A stretch of DNA of 61,662 nucleotides from RZYY01 sp036794825 (GCA_036794825.1 DAIRGA010000030.1:1-61662); one strand, 5' to 3'. Shown: positions 25,665 to 36,041, counted from the stretch's first letter. A program made the numbers and translations. Notes: generated from the letters alone by a model not told the origin.

Positions 25665-25856
25665 ATGAAAGAAGGTAAAGTAAAATTCTTTGATGAAACC
25701 AGAGGTTTTGGTTTTATTAAGGATGCAGAAACAAACGAAGAAATCTTTGTTCATGTTTCAGGTTTGGTTGACAGAATCAATGAAAACGATAGTGTTTCAT
25801 TTGAAATCAAACAAGGCAAAAAAGGATTAAACGCTGTTAATGTGAAACTTATGTAG
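25665..25856 (+). CDS. Cold shock domain protein (CspA family)
   Basis: This 63-residue single-stranded nucleic-acid-binding protein acts as an RNA chaperone. Its one cold shock domain carries both RNP motifs, KVKFFDETRGFGFI (RNP1 GFGFI) and EIFVHVSG (RNP2 variant). The open frame begins at 25602, but the canonical start MKEGKVKFFDE at 25665 follows a -7 box, so I use it. An intrinsic terminator lies 30 bases after the stop. Confidence 0.95.
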   Translation: MKEGKVKFFDETRGFGFIKDAETNEEIFVHVSGLVDRINENDSVSFEIKQGKKGLNAVNVKLM

Positions 25857-25884
25857 TTTTAAAGATAGTAAAATCCGATTGTAG

Positions 25885-25918
25885 GAGCCCCATTGCTAAC
25901 ACAGTGGGGCTTTTTTAT
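25885..25918 (+). terminator. Intrinsic terminator of the cold shock gene
   Basis: AGCCCCATT and AGTGGGGCT form a 9-base stem with one G-T pair around the loop GCTAACAC, followed directly by a run of T. Confidence 0.85.
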
Positions 25919-25936
25919 TGCATTTCAAAAATTGTC

Positions 25937-25944
25937 TATTTTTG
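25937..25944 (+). promoter_or_regulatory. Possible -7 box of the CotH-like gene
   Basis: TATTTTTG matches TAnnTTTG and lies about 88 bases before the ATG at 26032, downstream of the cold shock terminator. The upstream TTG is only 16 bases away, so the match is partial. Confidence 0.35.
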
Positions 25945-26031
25945 GTGAAATTATTTGCAAAAAGTCGGATTGTTATCATAGAAAATTGATTCACAGCAAT
26001 TTAATCATAAAATTCACTAATTTTTCTTCCC

Positions 26032-29019
26032 ATGAAATTATTTTACTTCGCTGCCCTGACTGGGGCACTACTGATTTCTCATCTGGTTAGCTCGCAGGTA
26101 GTTATCAATGAGTATTCGACCTCCAATCTCAGCCAGTTTTCTGACAATTACCAGAAATACGAGGATTGGTTTGAATTGTACAACTCTGGTTCCACAGCGG
26201 TAGACATCGGAGGTTACTTTTTAAGCGACCGTCCCGGAAATCCCTACAAATGGCAAATTCCATTCAACACAGTAATTTCACCCAATGGATTTTTGAGGTT
26301 TTGGGCATCTGGCCGCAATGAAGCCTCCGGAAGTCACTTCCATACCAATTTTCGTTTAAATCAGACCAAGGACAACCCGGATTACGTAATTTTTTCCAAT
26401 CCGTTTGGGGCAATTTTTGATTCTTGTCAATTGAAAATCACCCAATTGGGGCATTCACGCGGACGACAACCCAACGGTACTGATAATTGGGTGGTTTTTA
26501 CAAACCCAACTCCTAATACAACCAACAACTCCGCTCAATCTTACGAGCGCTACGCTGAAAAACCAACGATGAATATTGCTGCCGGATTTTATCAGGATGC
26601 ACAGACAGTCTCCTTAACAAGCAGTGAACCAGATGTTACGATCCGTTACACAACCAATGGCAATGCACCCACTTCCAGTTCAACAGTGTATTCTTCGCCC
26701 GTGAGCGTCAGTACCACCACTTTGCTTCAGGCCAGGGCATTTCATTCCAGCCCAACAGTTTTACCCAGCCTTGTTGAGTTTAATACTTATTTCATCAACC
26801 AAAGCCATCAATTACCCGTGATGTCGATTTCAGGAGATCAGTTGATTCAATTACTGAACGGGAACGCAAGTTTGCGGCCCCACGGTTCAATCGAATATTT
26901 CGACATGGAAAAGGTACGTACTTGTGCTGCCTATGGCGAATTCAATGAGCATGGACAAGACTCCTGGGTTCACCCTCAAAGAAGCATTGACCTGATTACC
27001 CGCGACGAGATGGGTTATAATTATGCCTTAAGGGAAAAACTGCTGGCAAACTCCGATCGTGACGAGTTTCAGCGGATTATCCTCAGAGCTGCCGGCGACG
27101 ATAATTACCCAGGCAAAGATACGTCTGCTCACATGCGCGACTTATGGACGCAAAATCTTGCCCAAAGATCAGGCCTACACCTTGACGTGCGTAAGGGAGC
27201 AAGGATTGCTCTGTATGCCAATGGTCAATACTGGGGAGTTTATTCAATACGTGAAAAGGTCAGCGATCACGACTTTACCAGGTACTATTACAATCAGGAT
27301 AAATACGACATTCAGTTCCTGATGTATTGGGGTGGCCTGTGGGCGGAATATGGTGGTCAACAGGCTATTAATGACTGGATGGCGCTCAGATCATACATTC
27401 TGGGCAACAATATGGCTGATCCCCAGGCATTTGCTTATGTTGACGAAAGGTATGACTACAAATCGCTGGTAGATTATGTAATCGTCAATTCTTTTGTAGT
27501 TTGCTCCGACTGGCTCAATTGGAATGTTGGATGGTGGAGAGGAATGAACCCGGAAGGAACTCATCATAAGTGGGGTTATATCCTTTGGGATGAAGATGCA
27601 ATTCTTGGACATTACATCAATTACACCGGAATTCCTGGCCAGCACCCATATGTACCGCCGTGTTTCCCGGAGACTTTACCATCGTATTCCGACCCACAGA
27701 AACATATTGAAATATTGAATAAGTTAAAAGCAAATCCAGATTTTTATCAGTATTATGTATCAAGGTTCATAGACTTGTTGAACACCATGCTGATTAAAGA
27801 GGACTTAATTGCAAACATTGACAGCACAGCTGGGGTCTTTAGTCCTGAGATGCCTCGTCATATAACCCGATGGGGTGGAAACATGTCCGAGTGGGAGAGT
27901 AATGTGCAGAAAATGAGGAATTTCGTTTCAAACCGCGTTGATTACTTTCCAACAGGATTGAAATCTTGCTACGGTCTTACCGGTCCATACCCAATAATAG
28001 TTAACACCGAACCGGAAGGATCCGGATTTATTCAGCTTAATTCATTGACATTGAAAGAATTTCCCTGGAGCGGCGATTACTATGGGAATATCCAGGTGAA
28101 ATTGGAAGCAATACCTTCAAGTCCTCAATTTGAGTTTGACTACTGGGAAATTGCTAACCACACTCCATCACCAGGCTCAACCTCATCAAGTATTACCTTA
28201 AGCTTAACCAACGGCGACAACATCATCGCTCACTTTAAACCAAAGCTTTATGTGGATTCATTGGTTATCAACGAGATAAACTACAGAGCAGCAAGCTGGT
28301 TCAATACCGAAGACTGGGTAGAATTTTACAATCCGCACGATTACGATCTTGATATCTCCGATTGGTTGTTTAAAGATGGAAACGACAATAACTCATGGTA
28401 TTTTCCACAAAATACTGTAATTCAGGCTAATGGCTATCTGGTTTTGTGCCGCGATACATTGGCTTTTAAGGCCTTGCATCCTGAAGTAACCAACTTTATG
28501 GGAAACATTGACTTTGGATTTTCCAGCGATGGCGAATTGCTTCGACTTTACAATGCTGAAGAAGTTCTTCTGGACACTGTACATTACTTGAACAGTGCTC
28601 CATGGCCACCACAGGCAAATGGTGGCGGGCCTTCACTCGAACTGATACAACCTTCGTTAGATAATGCATTACCGCAGAACTGGATGGCGTCGGCCGGTTA
28701 TGGCACTCCGGGCGCCATGAACAGCCTGTTAAGCAATACAAAAGAATTGGCCAAAACATACACGAGTTTGACTATTTCAGCGTTCCCAAATCCTGCTACT
28801 ACGGTGGTTAATATCTATATTCACGAAGCAAATCAACCTAAAGATGGTTATCTGCAAATATTCAATGCGATGGGTCAGCAAGTATTTACGATGGATAATA
28901 TTTTGACTGACCGTATTGAAGTTGATCTCGATGGATTTTCGGAAGGCCTTTACATCATTAAGATGCACGACAGATCAAGCCAAATAAGTACCTCTGCAAA
29001 AATGGTTGTCAAGAGGTAA
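26032..29019 (+). CDS. T9SS-secreted CotH-kinase-fold protein with lamin-tail domains
   Basis: This 995-residue secreted protein has the following order: signal peptide (to residue ~22); lamin-tail domain (VVINEYSTSNLS..., ~24-160); chitobiase/hexosaminidase C-terminal-like beta domain (~182-245, TIRYTTNGNAPT); CotH-type kinase-fold domain (~260-640); second lamin-tail domain (~745-880, LVINEINYRAASW); and a T9SS sorting domain (~915-995, SAFPNPATTVVNIYI to the end). In the CotH part, ARIALYANGQYWGVYSIREKV, CSDWLNWN and YILWDEDAILGHY look like the nucleotide, catalytic-loop and metal regions. CotH of Bacillus phosphorylates spore coat proteins; the substrate here is unknown. Terminators flank the gene, so it is monocistronic. 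Confidence 0.88.
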   Translation: MKLFYFAALTGALLISHLVSSQVVINEYSTSNLSQFSDNYQKYEDWFELYNSGSTAVDIGGYFLSDRPGNPYKWQIPFNTVISPNGFLRFWASGRNEASGSHFHTNFRLNQTKDNPDYVIFSNPFGAIFDSCQLKITQLGHSRGRQPNGTDNWVVFTNPTPNTTNNSAQSYERYAEKPTMNIAAGFYQDAQTVSLTSSEPDVTIRYTTNGNAPTSSSTVYSSPVSVSTTTLLQARAFHSSPTVLPSLVEFNTYFINQSHQLPVMSISGDQLIQLLNGNASLRPHGSIEYFDMEKVRTCAAYGEFNEHGQDSWVHPQRSIDLITRDEMGYNYALREKLLANSDRDEFQRIILRAAGDDNYPGKDTSAHMRDLWTQNLAQRSGLHLDVRKGARIALYANGQYWGVYSIREKVSDHDFTRYYYNQDKYDIQFLMYWGGLWAEYGGQQAINDWMALRSYILGNNMADPQAFAYVDERYDYKSLVDYVIVNSFVVCSDWLNWNVGWWRGMNPEGTHHKWGYILWDEDAILGHYINYTGIPGQHPYVPPCFPETLPSYSDPQKHIEILNKLKANPDFYQYYVSRFIDLLNTMLIKEDLIANIDSTAGVFSPEMPRHITRWGGNMSEWESNVQKMRNFVSNRVDYFPTGLKSCYGLTGPYPIIVNTEPEGSGFIQLNSLTLKEFPWSGDYYGNIQVKLEAIPSSPQFEFDYWEIANHTPSPGSTSSSITLSLTNGDNIIAHFKPKLYVDSLVINEINYRAASWFNTEDWVEFYNPHDYDLDISDWLFKDGNDNNSWYFPQNTVIQANGYLVLCRDTLAFKALHPEVTNFMGNIDFGFSSDGELLRLYNAEEVLLDTVHYLNSAPWPPQANGGGPSLELIQPSLDNALPQNWMASAGYGTPGAMNSLLSNTKELAKTYTSLTISAFPNPATTVVNIYIHEANQPKDGYLQIFNAMGQQVFTMDNILTDRIEVDLDGFSEGLYIIKMHDRSSQISTSAKMVVKR

Positions 29020-29047
29020 AAGAGTTGCAAATTGCACCGCAAAAAAA

Positions 29048-29081
29048 AGGCTGCCCTGATATAGCAGCCTTTTTTTTTGCT
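29048..29081 (+). terminator. Intrinsic terminator of the CotH-like gene
   Basis: AGGCTGC and GCAGCCT pair around the loop CCTGATATA and are followed by nine T residues, 30 bases after the stop. A preceding A run lets it also work on the minus strand. Confidence 0.85.
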
Positions 29082-29309
29082 TGAATTATGACTTTTGCTT
29101 TTCGACTTGTATTGTTAGTAACAGTTAGGTTTTGACGTTCAGTGGATCTTTTTCTCAAGTGCATCTCATCCAATTAAGGTTAATACTTGTTAGATTAACT
29201 AATTATGGGTTAATTTTTTGAATAAATCATTTGTCCTATAATTTATATTATGTTAAATAGAAATGTTGAAAAAACAGGGAAAACAAATTGCCTTCCCTAT
29301 TTTATCTAA

Positions 29310-30452
29310 TTAATCATGCTGCAATTTGGCATCAACCTCTTTTAGTTTATCTAATTTTCCAAGCCTCGCATAAATATCCCTCAACGTGCGCAAAACGTAA
29401 ATGTCATTCGGATTCAATTCATCAGCTTTTTCGAGGTATGGCAAAGATTTTTCCAGTAATTCGTCAGATTTCTTTTTAAGTTCATCATATTTCTTTTGCT
29501 CGCTTAAAGGCAAAGCCGAAGCCTCTTCACTGTAAGCAATTGCTTTATTAACATAAAGAGCTCCAAGGTTGTAATTAGCGTCAAAATAATTTGGATCAAG
29601 CTCAATCGCTGTTTTGTAGCTGTTCTCAGCAGCATCAAAATTTCCCATTTGATCGTAATTTGTGCCTAATGCAAAATGTAGCGTTGGATTTTTATCGTCC
29701 CTGGCAATAGCCACCTGGAGCAACTCCATAGCTTTGTCTTTTTGGTTGGTAGCCAAATAGATATTAGTCTCTTCGATAATCAGACCAAAATCTTCCGGAA
29801 ATTTTGCCCGTCCTTCCTGAATGGTTTTCAAAGCTTGTGCAGTATCTGATTCAGCTTTGTTTATCTCGGCGGCAAAACGATAAATTGCCGGTTCTCCAAA
29901 GTTCATTGCTATCAACTTGTTGAAATAGGTTTTGGAGATATCGTACTGGTTGGCAAAGAATGCACTTTGGGCAGTATAAAAGTATGAAGTTGTGTCAGTT
30001 ATACCAATTCCGGCATTAATTGAACCTGCTTTCTCAAAAGACGATGTTGCATTGCTGAATTTTGACTCATTATAGAAGGTAACCCCCCTGTTGAAATATT
30101 GCTCAGCGCAAATGATGAGGCGATCGTTAACTTCCTGGACGTTTTCCTTTTTGGGATCATACTCAAGAGCTTTTAAGTAACCGGCATAAGCTTTATCCAG
30201 CGCATCAGGGTCTAAGGCTTTGTAAGCCGGATCTTCTGAAAGATGGATGGCCAGGTAAACATTACCGTAGTAGAACCATGTACGCTCGTCGGCGCTGGTT
30301 TTGGGATTAACAACAGCCGCATCAATGGCCTCTTTTGCTTTGTCAAGTTTGCCATAGCGAAGGTGGTTAAATGCTGCTGTGCGATTATTCGTCTGGGAGT
30401 AAGCTCCTGCAAAAATGAATAATCCAAGGATCACTGCAAAAACTTTTTTCAT
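29310..30452 (-). CDS. Exported tetratricopeptide repeat protein
   Basis: This is a 380-residue protein with a signal peptide (MKKVFAVILGLFIFAGAYSQ) followed by several TPR units. Clear units include TSSFEKAGSINAGIG, LHFALGTNYDQMGNFDAAENSYKTAIELDPNYFDANYNLGALYVNKA and LPYLEKADELNPNDIYVLRTLRDIYARLGK. TPR proteins scaffold other proteins, here in the periplasm; no partner is evident. The frame opens upstream at 30500, but the signal peptide fixes the start at 30452. It follows gyrA by about 100 bases on the same strand. Confidence 0.85.
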   Translation of the reverse strand: MKKVFAVILGLFIFAGAYSQTNNRTAAFNHLRYGKLDKAKEAIDAAVVNPKTSADERTWFYYGNVYLAIHLSEDPAYKALDPDALDKAYAGYLKALEYDPKKENVQEVNDRLIICAEQYFNRGVTFYNESKFSNATSSFEKAGSINAGIGITDTTSYFYTAQSAFFANQYDISKTYFNKLIAMNFGEPAIYRFAAEINKAESDTAQALKTIQEGRAKFPEDFGLIIEETNIYLATNQKDKAMELLQVAIARDDKNPTLHFALGTNYDQMGNFDAAENSYKTAIELDPNYFDANYNLGALYVNKAIAYSEEASALPLSEQKKYDELKKKSDELLEKSLPYLEKADELNPNDIYVLRTLRDIYARLGKLDKLKEVDAKLQHD

Positions 30453-30556
30453 AGTAATTATTTTATTTAAGTTAAACAATTCAAACAAATGCCGCACCAA
30501 AAGTTAAAACACTCCATAAAAGCATAATCACAATTTGATGGGCAGGCTATAGCTCA

Positions 30557-33112
30557 CTAATTATCTAATAGGTTGTCAGAGGATTCGGTTGGCTCATTTT
30601 CGTCAAACTGAGTATCAACTTCCCTAAATTCTGCGTCTGATTTTACTTCTTCAACATTATTTTCGTCCATCTCAACTTTGGCTACCGCAGCAATGCTGTC
30701 ATCGTCCCGCAGATTAATTAGCCTGACCCCCTGCGTTGCTCTTCCCATAACCCGTAACCCAGATACAGCCATCCTGATTGTAAGTCCCGACTTATTGATA
30801 ATCATCAGATCATCGTTGTCCTTTACGTTTTTGATGGAAATCAGATCTCCGGTTTTTGGTGTGATATTCAAGGTTTTGACCCCTTTTCCACCCCGGTTAG
30901 TAACTCTGTAATCTTCTAATTTTGAGCGTTTTCCGTAGCCATTTTCTGAAACAACTAAAACATCGAACTCTATATCTTCCATGCAGATCATTCCAACAAC
31001 TTCATCTTTTTCGGAATCAAGCGAAATGCCACGCACACCAGTGCTGTTTCTTCCCATCGCTCTGACTTTTTGTTCGTTGAAGCGAATAGCACGACCAGAT
31101 CTGACTGCCATAATAATTTCGTTGTTGCCGTTGGTAAGCCTGGCTTCCAGCAGTGAATCATCGTCACGGATAATTATTGCATTGATGCCATTCTGTCGTG
31201 GACGCGAATAAGCTTCCAGCGGAGTCTTTTTAATGACACCTTTACTGGTAGCCATAACGATAAAATGGTTGTTTACATAATCTTCATCCTTGAGGTCTTT
31301 CGTGTTGATAAAAGCTCTGACCTTGTCGTCCTGCTCAATGTTGATAAGGTTCTGGATAGCTCTGCCTTTGGAGGTTCTGCTCCCCTCAGGGATTTCAAAA
31401 ACACGCAACCAGTAACATTTTCCCTTTTCGGTGAAGAGAAGTAGGTAATTGTGGTTTGTTGCAATAAAAAGGTGCTCCAGAAAATCTTCATCCCTTGCAG
31501 TACCACCGATGGCTCCTCTCCCACCCCTTGCCTGTACACGGTATTCAGTGAGTTGGGTCCTTTTTACATATCCAAGGTGAGATATCGTTACTACCACATT
31601 GTCGTCAGGGATAGTATCTTCAATTCTGAAATCGCTGGCAGCAAATTCAATGGTAGTTCTGCGAGCGTCATTGTATTTCTCCTTGATTTCAATAAGTTCG
31701 TCCTTAATTATGGCCATCCTCATCTCTTCGCTCGCAAGGATATTTTTGTAATGTTGAATTTTTTGCAGAAGTTCCTGATATTCAGCTTTAATTTTGTCTC
31801 GCTCCAGACCAACCAGGCGTTGCAGCCTCAGGTCAAGAATAGCTCTGGCCTGCAAATCGGTTAGCTGAAACCTGCTAATCAGACCTTCTCTGGCTTCTTC
31901 GGGGGTTTGTGAAGCTCTGATGAGATCAATCACTTCATCAAGGTTATCTAAAGCTATGAGCAATCCTTCGAGAATATGCGCTCTTTTTTCAGCTTCTTTT
32001 AATTCGAATTGGGTGCGGCGTATGACAACCTCATGGCGATGTTCAATAAAATGCCGAACAATATCTTTGAGATTCAACTGCATCGGACGGCCATTCACCA
32101 ATGCAATATTGTTGATGCTGAAGGATGTCTGCAGCGCTGTCATCTGGTATAACTTATTGAGCACCACATTACTAACTGCATCCCGCTTGAGATCATAAAC
32201 AATGCGTATTCCATTGCGATCCGACTCATCCCGTAAGTCAACAATTCCCTCAATTTTCTTATCGTTGATAAGGTCAGCCGTTTTCTTAATCATTTCGGCT
32301 TTGTTCACCTGATAAGGCACTGAGGAGACGATAATTTGCTCGCGGCCGGATGATGTGGTTTCAATGGTTGCTTCACCGCGAAGGATCACACGTCCTCTGC
32401 CGGTTTCAAAAGCCTCACGCACGCCGTCATAACCATAAATTATCCCACCTGTCGGAAAGTCAGGCGCTTTGATGTAATTCATCAGCTCGGCTATCGTAAT
32501 CTCATGATTATCAATGTAAGCAATACAGCCATCAATTGCTTCACCCAGGTTGTGTGGCGCCATATTGGTGGCCATTCCTACAGCAATACCTGAGGCTCCG
32601 TTGATGAGCAGATTCGGAACCTTTGCTGGTAAAACGGTTGGTTCTTCGAGGGTATCATCAAAATTTAGCTGAAAATCAATGGTTTCCTTGTTGATATCCT
32701 CGAGCATCTCCTCGGACAATTTCCTCAACCGGGCTTCGGTATAACGCATGGCAGCCGGGCTGTCGTTGTCAATCGAGCCGAAGTTACCCTGGCCGTCAAT
32801 AAGTTGGTATCGCATTGACCATGGCTGAGCCATTCTCACCATGGCATCATAAACCGATGTATCGCCGTGCGGGTGGTATTTTCCGAGAACTTCACCCACA
32901 ATCCTGGCAGATTTTTTATAGGGGCGGTTGGAAAGTATACCCAGATCGAGCATTCCGAATAAGATTCTGCGGTGAACTGGCTTTAATCCGTCTCTGACAT
33001 CTGGTAAAGCTCTTGAAACTATGACTGACATTGAATAATCAATGTAAGCCGATTTCATCTGATTTTCAATATTTACCTTGACTATTCTACCTTCTTCAAA
33101 ATTATTTTCCAT
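30557..33112 (-). CDS. gyrA: DNA gyrase subunit A
   Basis: GyrA cuts and rejoins DNA during negative supercoiling, in a tetramer with GyrB. The 851-residue protein has the catalytic Tyr124 in AAMRYTEARL, the upstream HPHGDTSVYDAMVRMAQP region, and a C-terminal beta-pinwheel with the GyrA-box-like QARGGRGAIGG, which identifies it as gyrase rather than topoisomerase IV. The C-terminal tail is acidic (DENEPTESSDN). At the position of E. coli Ser83 this protein has Thr85, with the later Asp89 kept. The start ATG at 33112 lies 44 bases after the expected transcription start. Confidence 0.96.
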   Translation of the reverse strand: MENNFEEGRIVKVNIENQMKSAYIDYSMSVIVSRALPDVRDGLKPVHRRILFGMLDLGILSNRPYKKSARIVGEVLGKYHPHGDTSVYDAMVRMAQPWSMRYQLIDGQGNFGSIDNDSPAAMRYTEARLRKLSEEMLEDINKETIDFQLNFDDTLEEPTVLPAKVPNLLINGASGIAVGMATNMAPHNLGEAIDGCIAYIDNHEITIAELMNYIKAPDFPTGGIIYGYDGVREAFETGRGRVILRGEATIETTSSGREQIIVSSVPYQVNKAEMIKKTADLINDKKIEGIVDLRDESDRNGIRIVYDLKRDAVSNVVLNKLYQMTALQTSFSINNIALVNGRPMQLNLKDIVRHFIEHRHEVVIRRTQFELKEAEKRAHILEGLLIALDNLDEVIDLIRASQTPEEAREGLISRFQLTDLQARAILDLRLQRLVGLERDKIKAEYQELLQKIQHYKNILASEEMRMAIIKDELIEIKEKYNDARRTTIEFAASDFRIEDTIPDDNVVVTISHLGYVKRTQLTEYRVQARGGRGAIGGTARDEDFLEHLFIATNHNYLLLFTEKGKCYWLRVFEIPEGSRTSKGRAIQNLINIEQDDKVRAFINTKDLKDEDYVNNHFIVMATSKGVIKKTPLEAYSRPRQNGINAIIIRDDDSLLEARLTNGNNEIIMAVRSGRAIRFNEQKVRAMGRNSTGVRGISLDSEKDEVVGMICMEDIEFDVLVVSENGYGKRSKLEDYRVTNRGGKGVKTLNITPKTGDLISIKNVKDNDDLMIINKSGLTIRMAVSGLRVMGRATQGVRLINLRDDDSIAAVAKVEMDENNVEEVKSDAEFREVDTQFDENEPTESSDNLLDN

Positions 33113-33448
33113 CTACTAACTAATTCATAATTAAATAAATACCTATTCAGAGATATTTCGTGCAAAAGTACTAAATAATATCTGACTGATGTTTAATTGA
33201 CAGATTTGTTTTTAACAGCGGGATGTTGATAAAATCAGTATCATGCTGGTCGTTATGACAGTGAAAGGAGCTATTTTTGCGGTTGAACAATTTGTTAGGA
33301 TTTCTTGTTTGAAGCATAATTCTTATCTAAATGACAGGCAACTATTTAAGAGATTTGAAATTAGATTATCCAAACTTGTATAATTTTAATAAATTTTTTT
33401 GGAATGCCTTTTGATCTGCCAAACCTTTTTACATCGAAATCATCAATA
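33113..33448. other. Divergent promoter region between gyrA and clpC
   Basis: The region is AT-rich and holds no gene. On the minus strand TACTTTTG (33163-33170) serves gyrA. On the plus strand TATTTTTG (33272-33279) is a weak candidate for clpC, about 170 bases before its start. Confidence 0.5.
33163..33170 (-). promoter_or_regulatory. Probable -7 box of gyrA
   Basis: On the minus strand TACTTTTG is an exact TAnnTTTG match, about 50 bases from the start codon. The -33 region is not distinct. Confidence 0.45.
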
Positions 33449-36025
33449 ATGGAAGCAAAATTTTCGCAACGCGTCAAAGATGTTCTGACTTTCAGTCGGG
33501 AGGAAGCATTACGGGTTGGTAACGAATATATTGGGGTAGAGCATCTTATGCTTGGAATACTGAGAGAGGGCGAAGGCCTTGCCGTGCAAATCCTGAATTA
33601 CCTCGGTATTGATTTGTCGGAATTTCGACGTACCATCGAAAAATCAATAACTCCCAATAACAAATACACCACGAGAAAACCCGAAAACCTTCCACTTGTT
33701 AAGCAGGCAGAGCGCGCCTTAAAACTTACCTATCTGGAAGCCAAGCTGTTTAACAGCGATCTGATTGGGACCGAGCACCTCTTGCTGGCAATTATGAAAG
33801 ATGAAGACAACCTTGTAACCAACATCTTAACAAAGCAAGGTGTTGATTATGAGTCTGTAAAACAGGAACTTCAAACCATTATCTCTAACGAAAAAGAGAT
33901 GAAAGAAAATTCCACAGGTAGCGTCGAAAAGACAGATCCTACCGCTCAATTTCCGGGAGATTCTGCCGATGACGAATTTGAAGACAAAAGTTATAAAACC
34001 CCCAAAAAGCCCTCAGACTCCAAGTCAAAAACTCCAGTTCTCGATAATTTTGGACGTGATCTTACCCGTGCAGCAGAGGAAGGCAGGTTGGATCCTATTG
34101 TAGGTCGTGAACGCGAATTGGAAAGAATATCGCAGATTCTGAGCCGCCGCAAGAAAAATAACCCGATCCTGATTGGCGAACCCGGAGTTGGTAAATCGGC
34201 TATTGCAGAAGGCCTGGCGACAAGGATCATAGAGAGAAAAGTTTCACGCGCTCTCTTTAATAAAAGGGTTATTACCCTTGATCTGGCTTCGATTGTTGCC
34301 GGAACGAAGTACCGCGGGCAATTTGAAGAGAGGATGAAAGCCGTACTAAATGAACTGGAGAAAAATCCCGATATCATCCTTTTTATTGACGAAATTCATA
34401 CGTTGGTTGGCGCTGGAAATGCATCAGGTTCGCTGGATGCCTCTAATATGTTCAAGCCAGCTCTGGCCAGGGGCGAGATTCAATGCATTGGGGCTACCAC
34501 GCTGGACGAGTACCGGCAGTATATCGAAAAAGACGGTGCTCTCGAACGCCGGTTCCAGAAGATTCTGATTGATCCAACCACAGTGGATGAGACCGTTACC
34601 ATCCTTCATAACATTAAAGAGAAATACGAAGACCACCACCTTGTTAAATACACCGACGAAGCCATAAAATCGTGTGTAACGCTTACAAATCGCTACATCA
34701 GCGACCGTTACCTGCCGGATAAAGCCATTGACGCCCTGGATGAGGCTGGTGCAAGGGTCCACATCACCAATATGCATGTCCCATCGAGAATCATTCAGAT
34801 TGAAACGAGGATTGAAGAGATAAAAGTAGAGAAAACGCGTGCCATTAGCGGACAAAAGTTTGAAGAAGCCGCCCGATTTCGTGATATTGAGCGAAAGCTT
34901 CAGGATGAGCTGGAAATGGAGAAGAAAAAATGGGAAATCGAATCACGCATTAATCGTGAAACAGTTTCTGAAGAAAATGTAGCCGAAGTAGTTGCCATGA
35001 TGACGGGGATTCCGGTTAAGCGTATTGCCCAAAGCGAAGGCAAACGCCTGGTAAACATGGATGAAGAGTTAAAAGGATCAGTAATCGGTCAGGATGAGGC
35101 CATTAAAAAAATTGTGAAGTCTATCCGCCGCAATCGTGCCGGATTAAAGGATCCGAACAAGCCAATCGGTAGTTTTATTTTTCTTGGTCCCACAGGTGTC
35201 GGAAAAACCCATCTTGCAAAGGTTTTAGCCCGCTTTCTGTTTGATACTGAAGATGCGCTGGTGCGTATTGACATGAGTGAATACATGGAGAAATTTTCCA
35301 TTTCAAGGCTGGTAGGAGCGCCTCCCGGATACGTCGGATATGAGGAAGGTGGCCAGCTTACCGAAAAAGTAAGACGCAAACCTTACTCCATAGTGCTGTT
35401 GGATGAGATAGAAAAAGCTCACCCGGATGTTTTCCATTTACTTTTGCAGGTTCTCGACGATGGCCAGATAACCGACAGTCTGGGCCGCAGGATTGATTTC
35501 AAAAATACCATTATCATCATGACATCCAACATTGGAAGTCGACAGGTGAAAGAGTTTGGACAAGGAGTCGGTTTTAATACTGCCGCCCGCGAATCCGAAA
35601 AAGACAAGTTCTCTCATGGCATTATCGAAAGCGCACTCAAACGCTCGTTTGCTCCGGAGTTTCTGAACAGGATTGATGACATTGTGATATTTGATTCACT
35701 TAAACGCGAGCACATTCATCAGATCATCAACATTGAATTGAAATCACTGTTCAGCAGGATCAGGGAATTAGGTTACCAGCTGACTCTTACCGAAAGTGCA
35801 AAGGATTTTATCGTTGAAAAGGGTTGGGATGAAAAGTTCGGCGCCAGGCCGCTTAAACGGGCGATTCAGAAATATGTAGAGGATCCTTTGGCAGAGGAAA
35901 TCATCAATGCAAAGCTGGTTGAAGGTGATCAGATTACGCTTGATTACTCCGAAGGAAAGAGCGATCTTGATATTGCCATCATCCACAACGAGAATAAGGA
36001 AGAACCGAAATTGCTGACCAATTGA
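33449..36025 (+). CDS. clpC: ATP-dependent Clp protease ATP-binding subunit ClpC
   Basis: This AAA+ unfoldase feeds proteins to ClpP. The 858-residue protein has two N-terminal Clp repeats (FSQRVKDVLTFSREEA; ALKLTYLEAKLFNSD), the first AAA+ domain (Walker A GEPGVGKSAIAEGLA, Walker B IILFIDEIHTL), a UVR/middle domain (GQKFEEAARFRDIERKLQDEL) and the second AAA+ domain (GPTGVGKTHLAKVLA, IVLLDEIEKAHPDVF) with a C-terminal small domain. The UVR motif separates ClpC from ClpA and ClpB. The frame opens at 33404, but MEAKFSQRVKDVL at 33449 is the family start. clpP is not in the window. Confidence 0.95.
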   Translation: MEAKFSQRVKDVLTFSREEALRVGNEYIGVEHLMLGILREGEGLAVQILNYLGIDLSEFRRTIEKSITPNNKYTTRKPENLPLVKQAERALKLTYLEAKLFNSDLIGTEHLLLAIMKDEDNLVTNILTKQGVDYESVKQELQTIISNEKEMKENSTGSVEKTDPTAQFPGDSADDEFEDKSYKTPKKPSDSKSKTPVLDNFGRDLTRAAEEGRLDPIVGRERELERISQILSRRKKNNPILIGEPGVGKSAIAEGLATRIIERKVSRALFNKRVITLDLASIVAGTKYRGQFEERMKAVLNELEKNPDIILFIDEIHTLVGAGNASGSLDASNMFKPALARGEIQCIGATTLDEYRQYIEKDGALERRFQKILIDPTTVDETVTILHNIKEKYEDHHLVKYTDEAIKSCVTLTNRYISDRYLPDKAIDALDEAGARVHITNMHVPSRIIQIETRIEEIKVEKTRAISGQKFEEAARFRDIERKLQDELEMEKKKWEIESRINRETVSEENVAEVVAMMTGIPVKRIAQSEGKRLVNMDEELKGSVIGQDEAIKKIVKSIRRNRAGLKDPNKPIGSFIFLGPTGVGKTHLAKVLARFLFDTEDALVRIDMSEYMEKFSISRLVGAPPGYVGYEEGGQLTEKVRRKPYSIVLLDEIEKAHPDVFHLLLQVLDDGQITDSLGRRIDFKNTIIIMTSNIGSRQVKEFGQGVGFNTAARESEKDKFSHGIIESALKRSFAPEFLNRIDDIVIFDSLKREHIHQIINIELKSLFSRIRELGYQLTLTESAKDFIVEKGWDEKFGARPLKRAIQKYVEDPLAEEIINAKLVEGDQITLDYSEGKSDLDIAIIHNENKEEPKLLTN

Positions 36026-36041
36026 TGTGTCCAGTTAAGCT

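Noticed and set aside
32852..32863. Thr at the gyrase position equivalent to E. coli Ser83
   Set aside because: Thr is a natural wild-type residue here in many bacteria, so it is not evidence of quinolone resistance.
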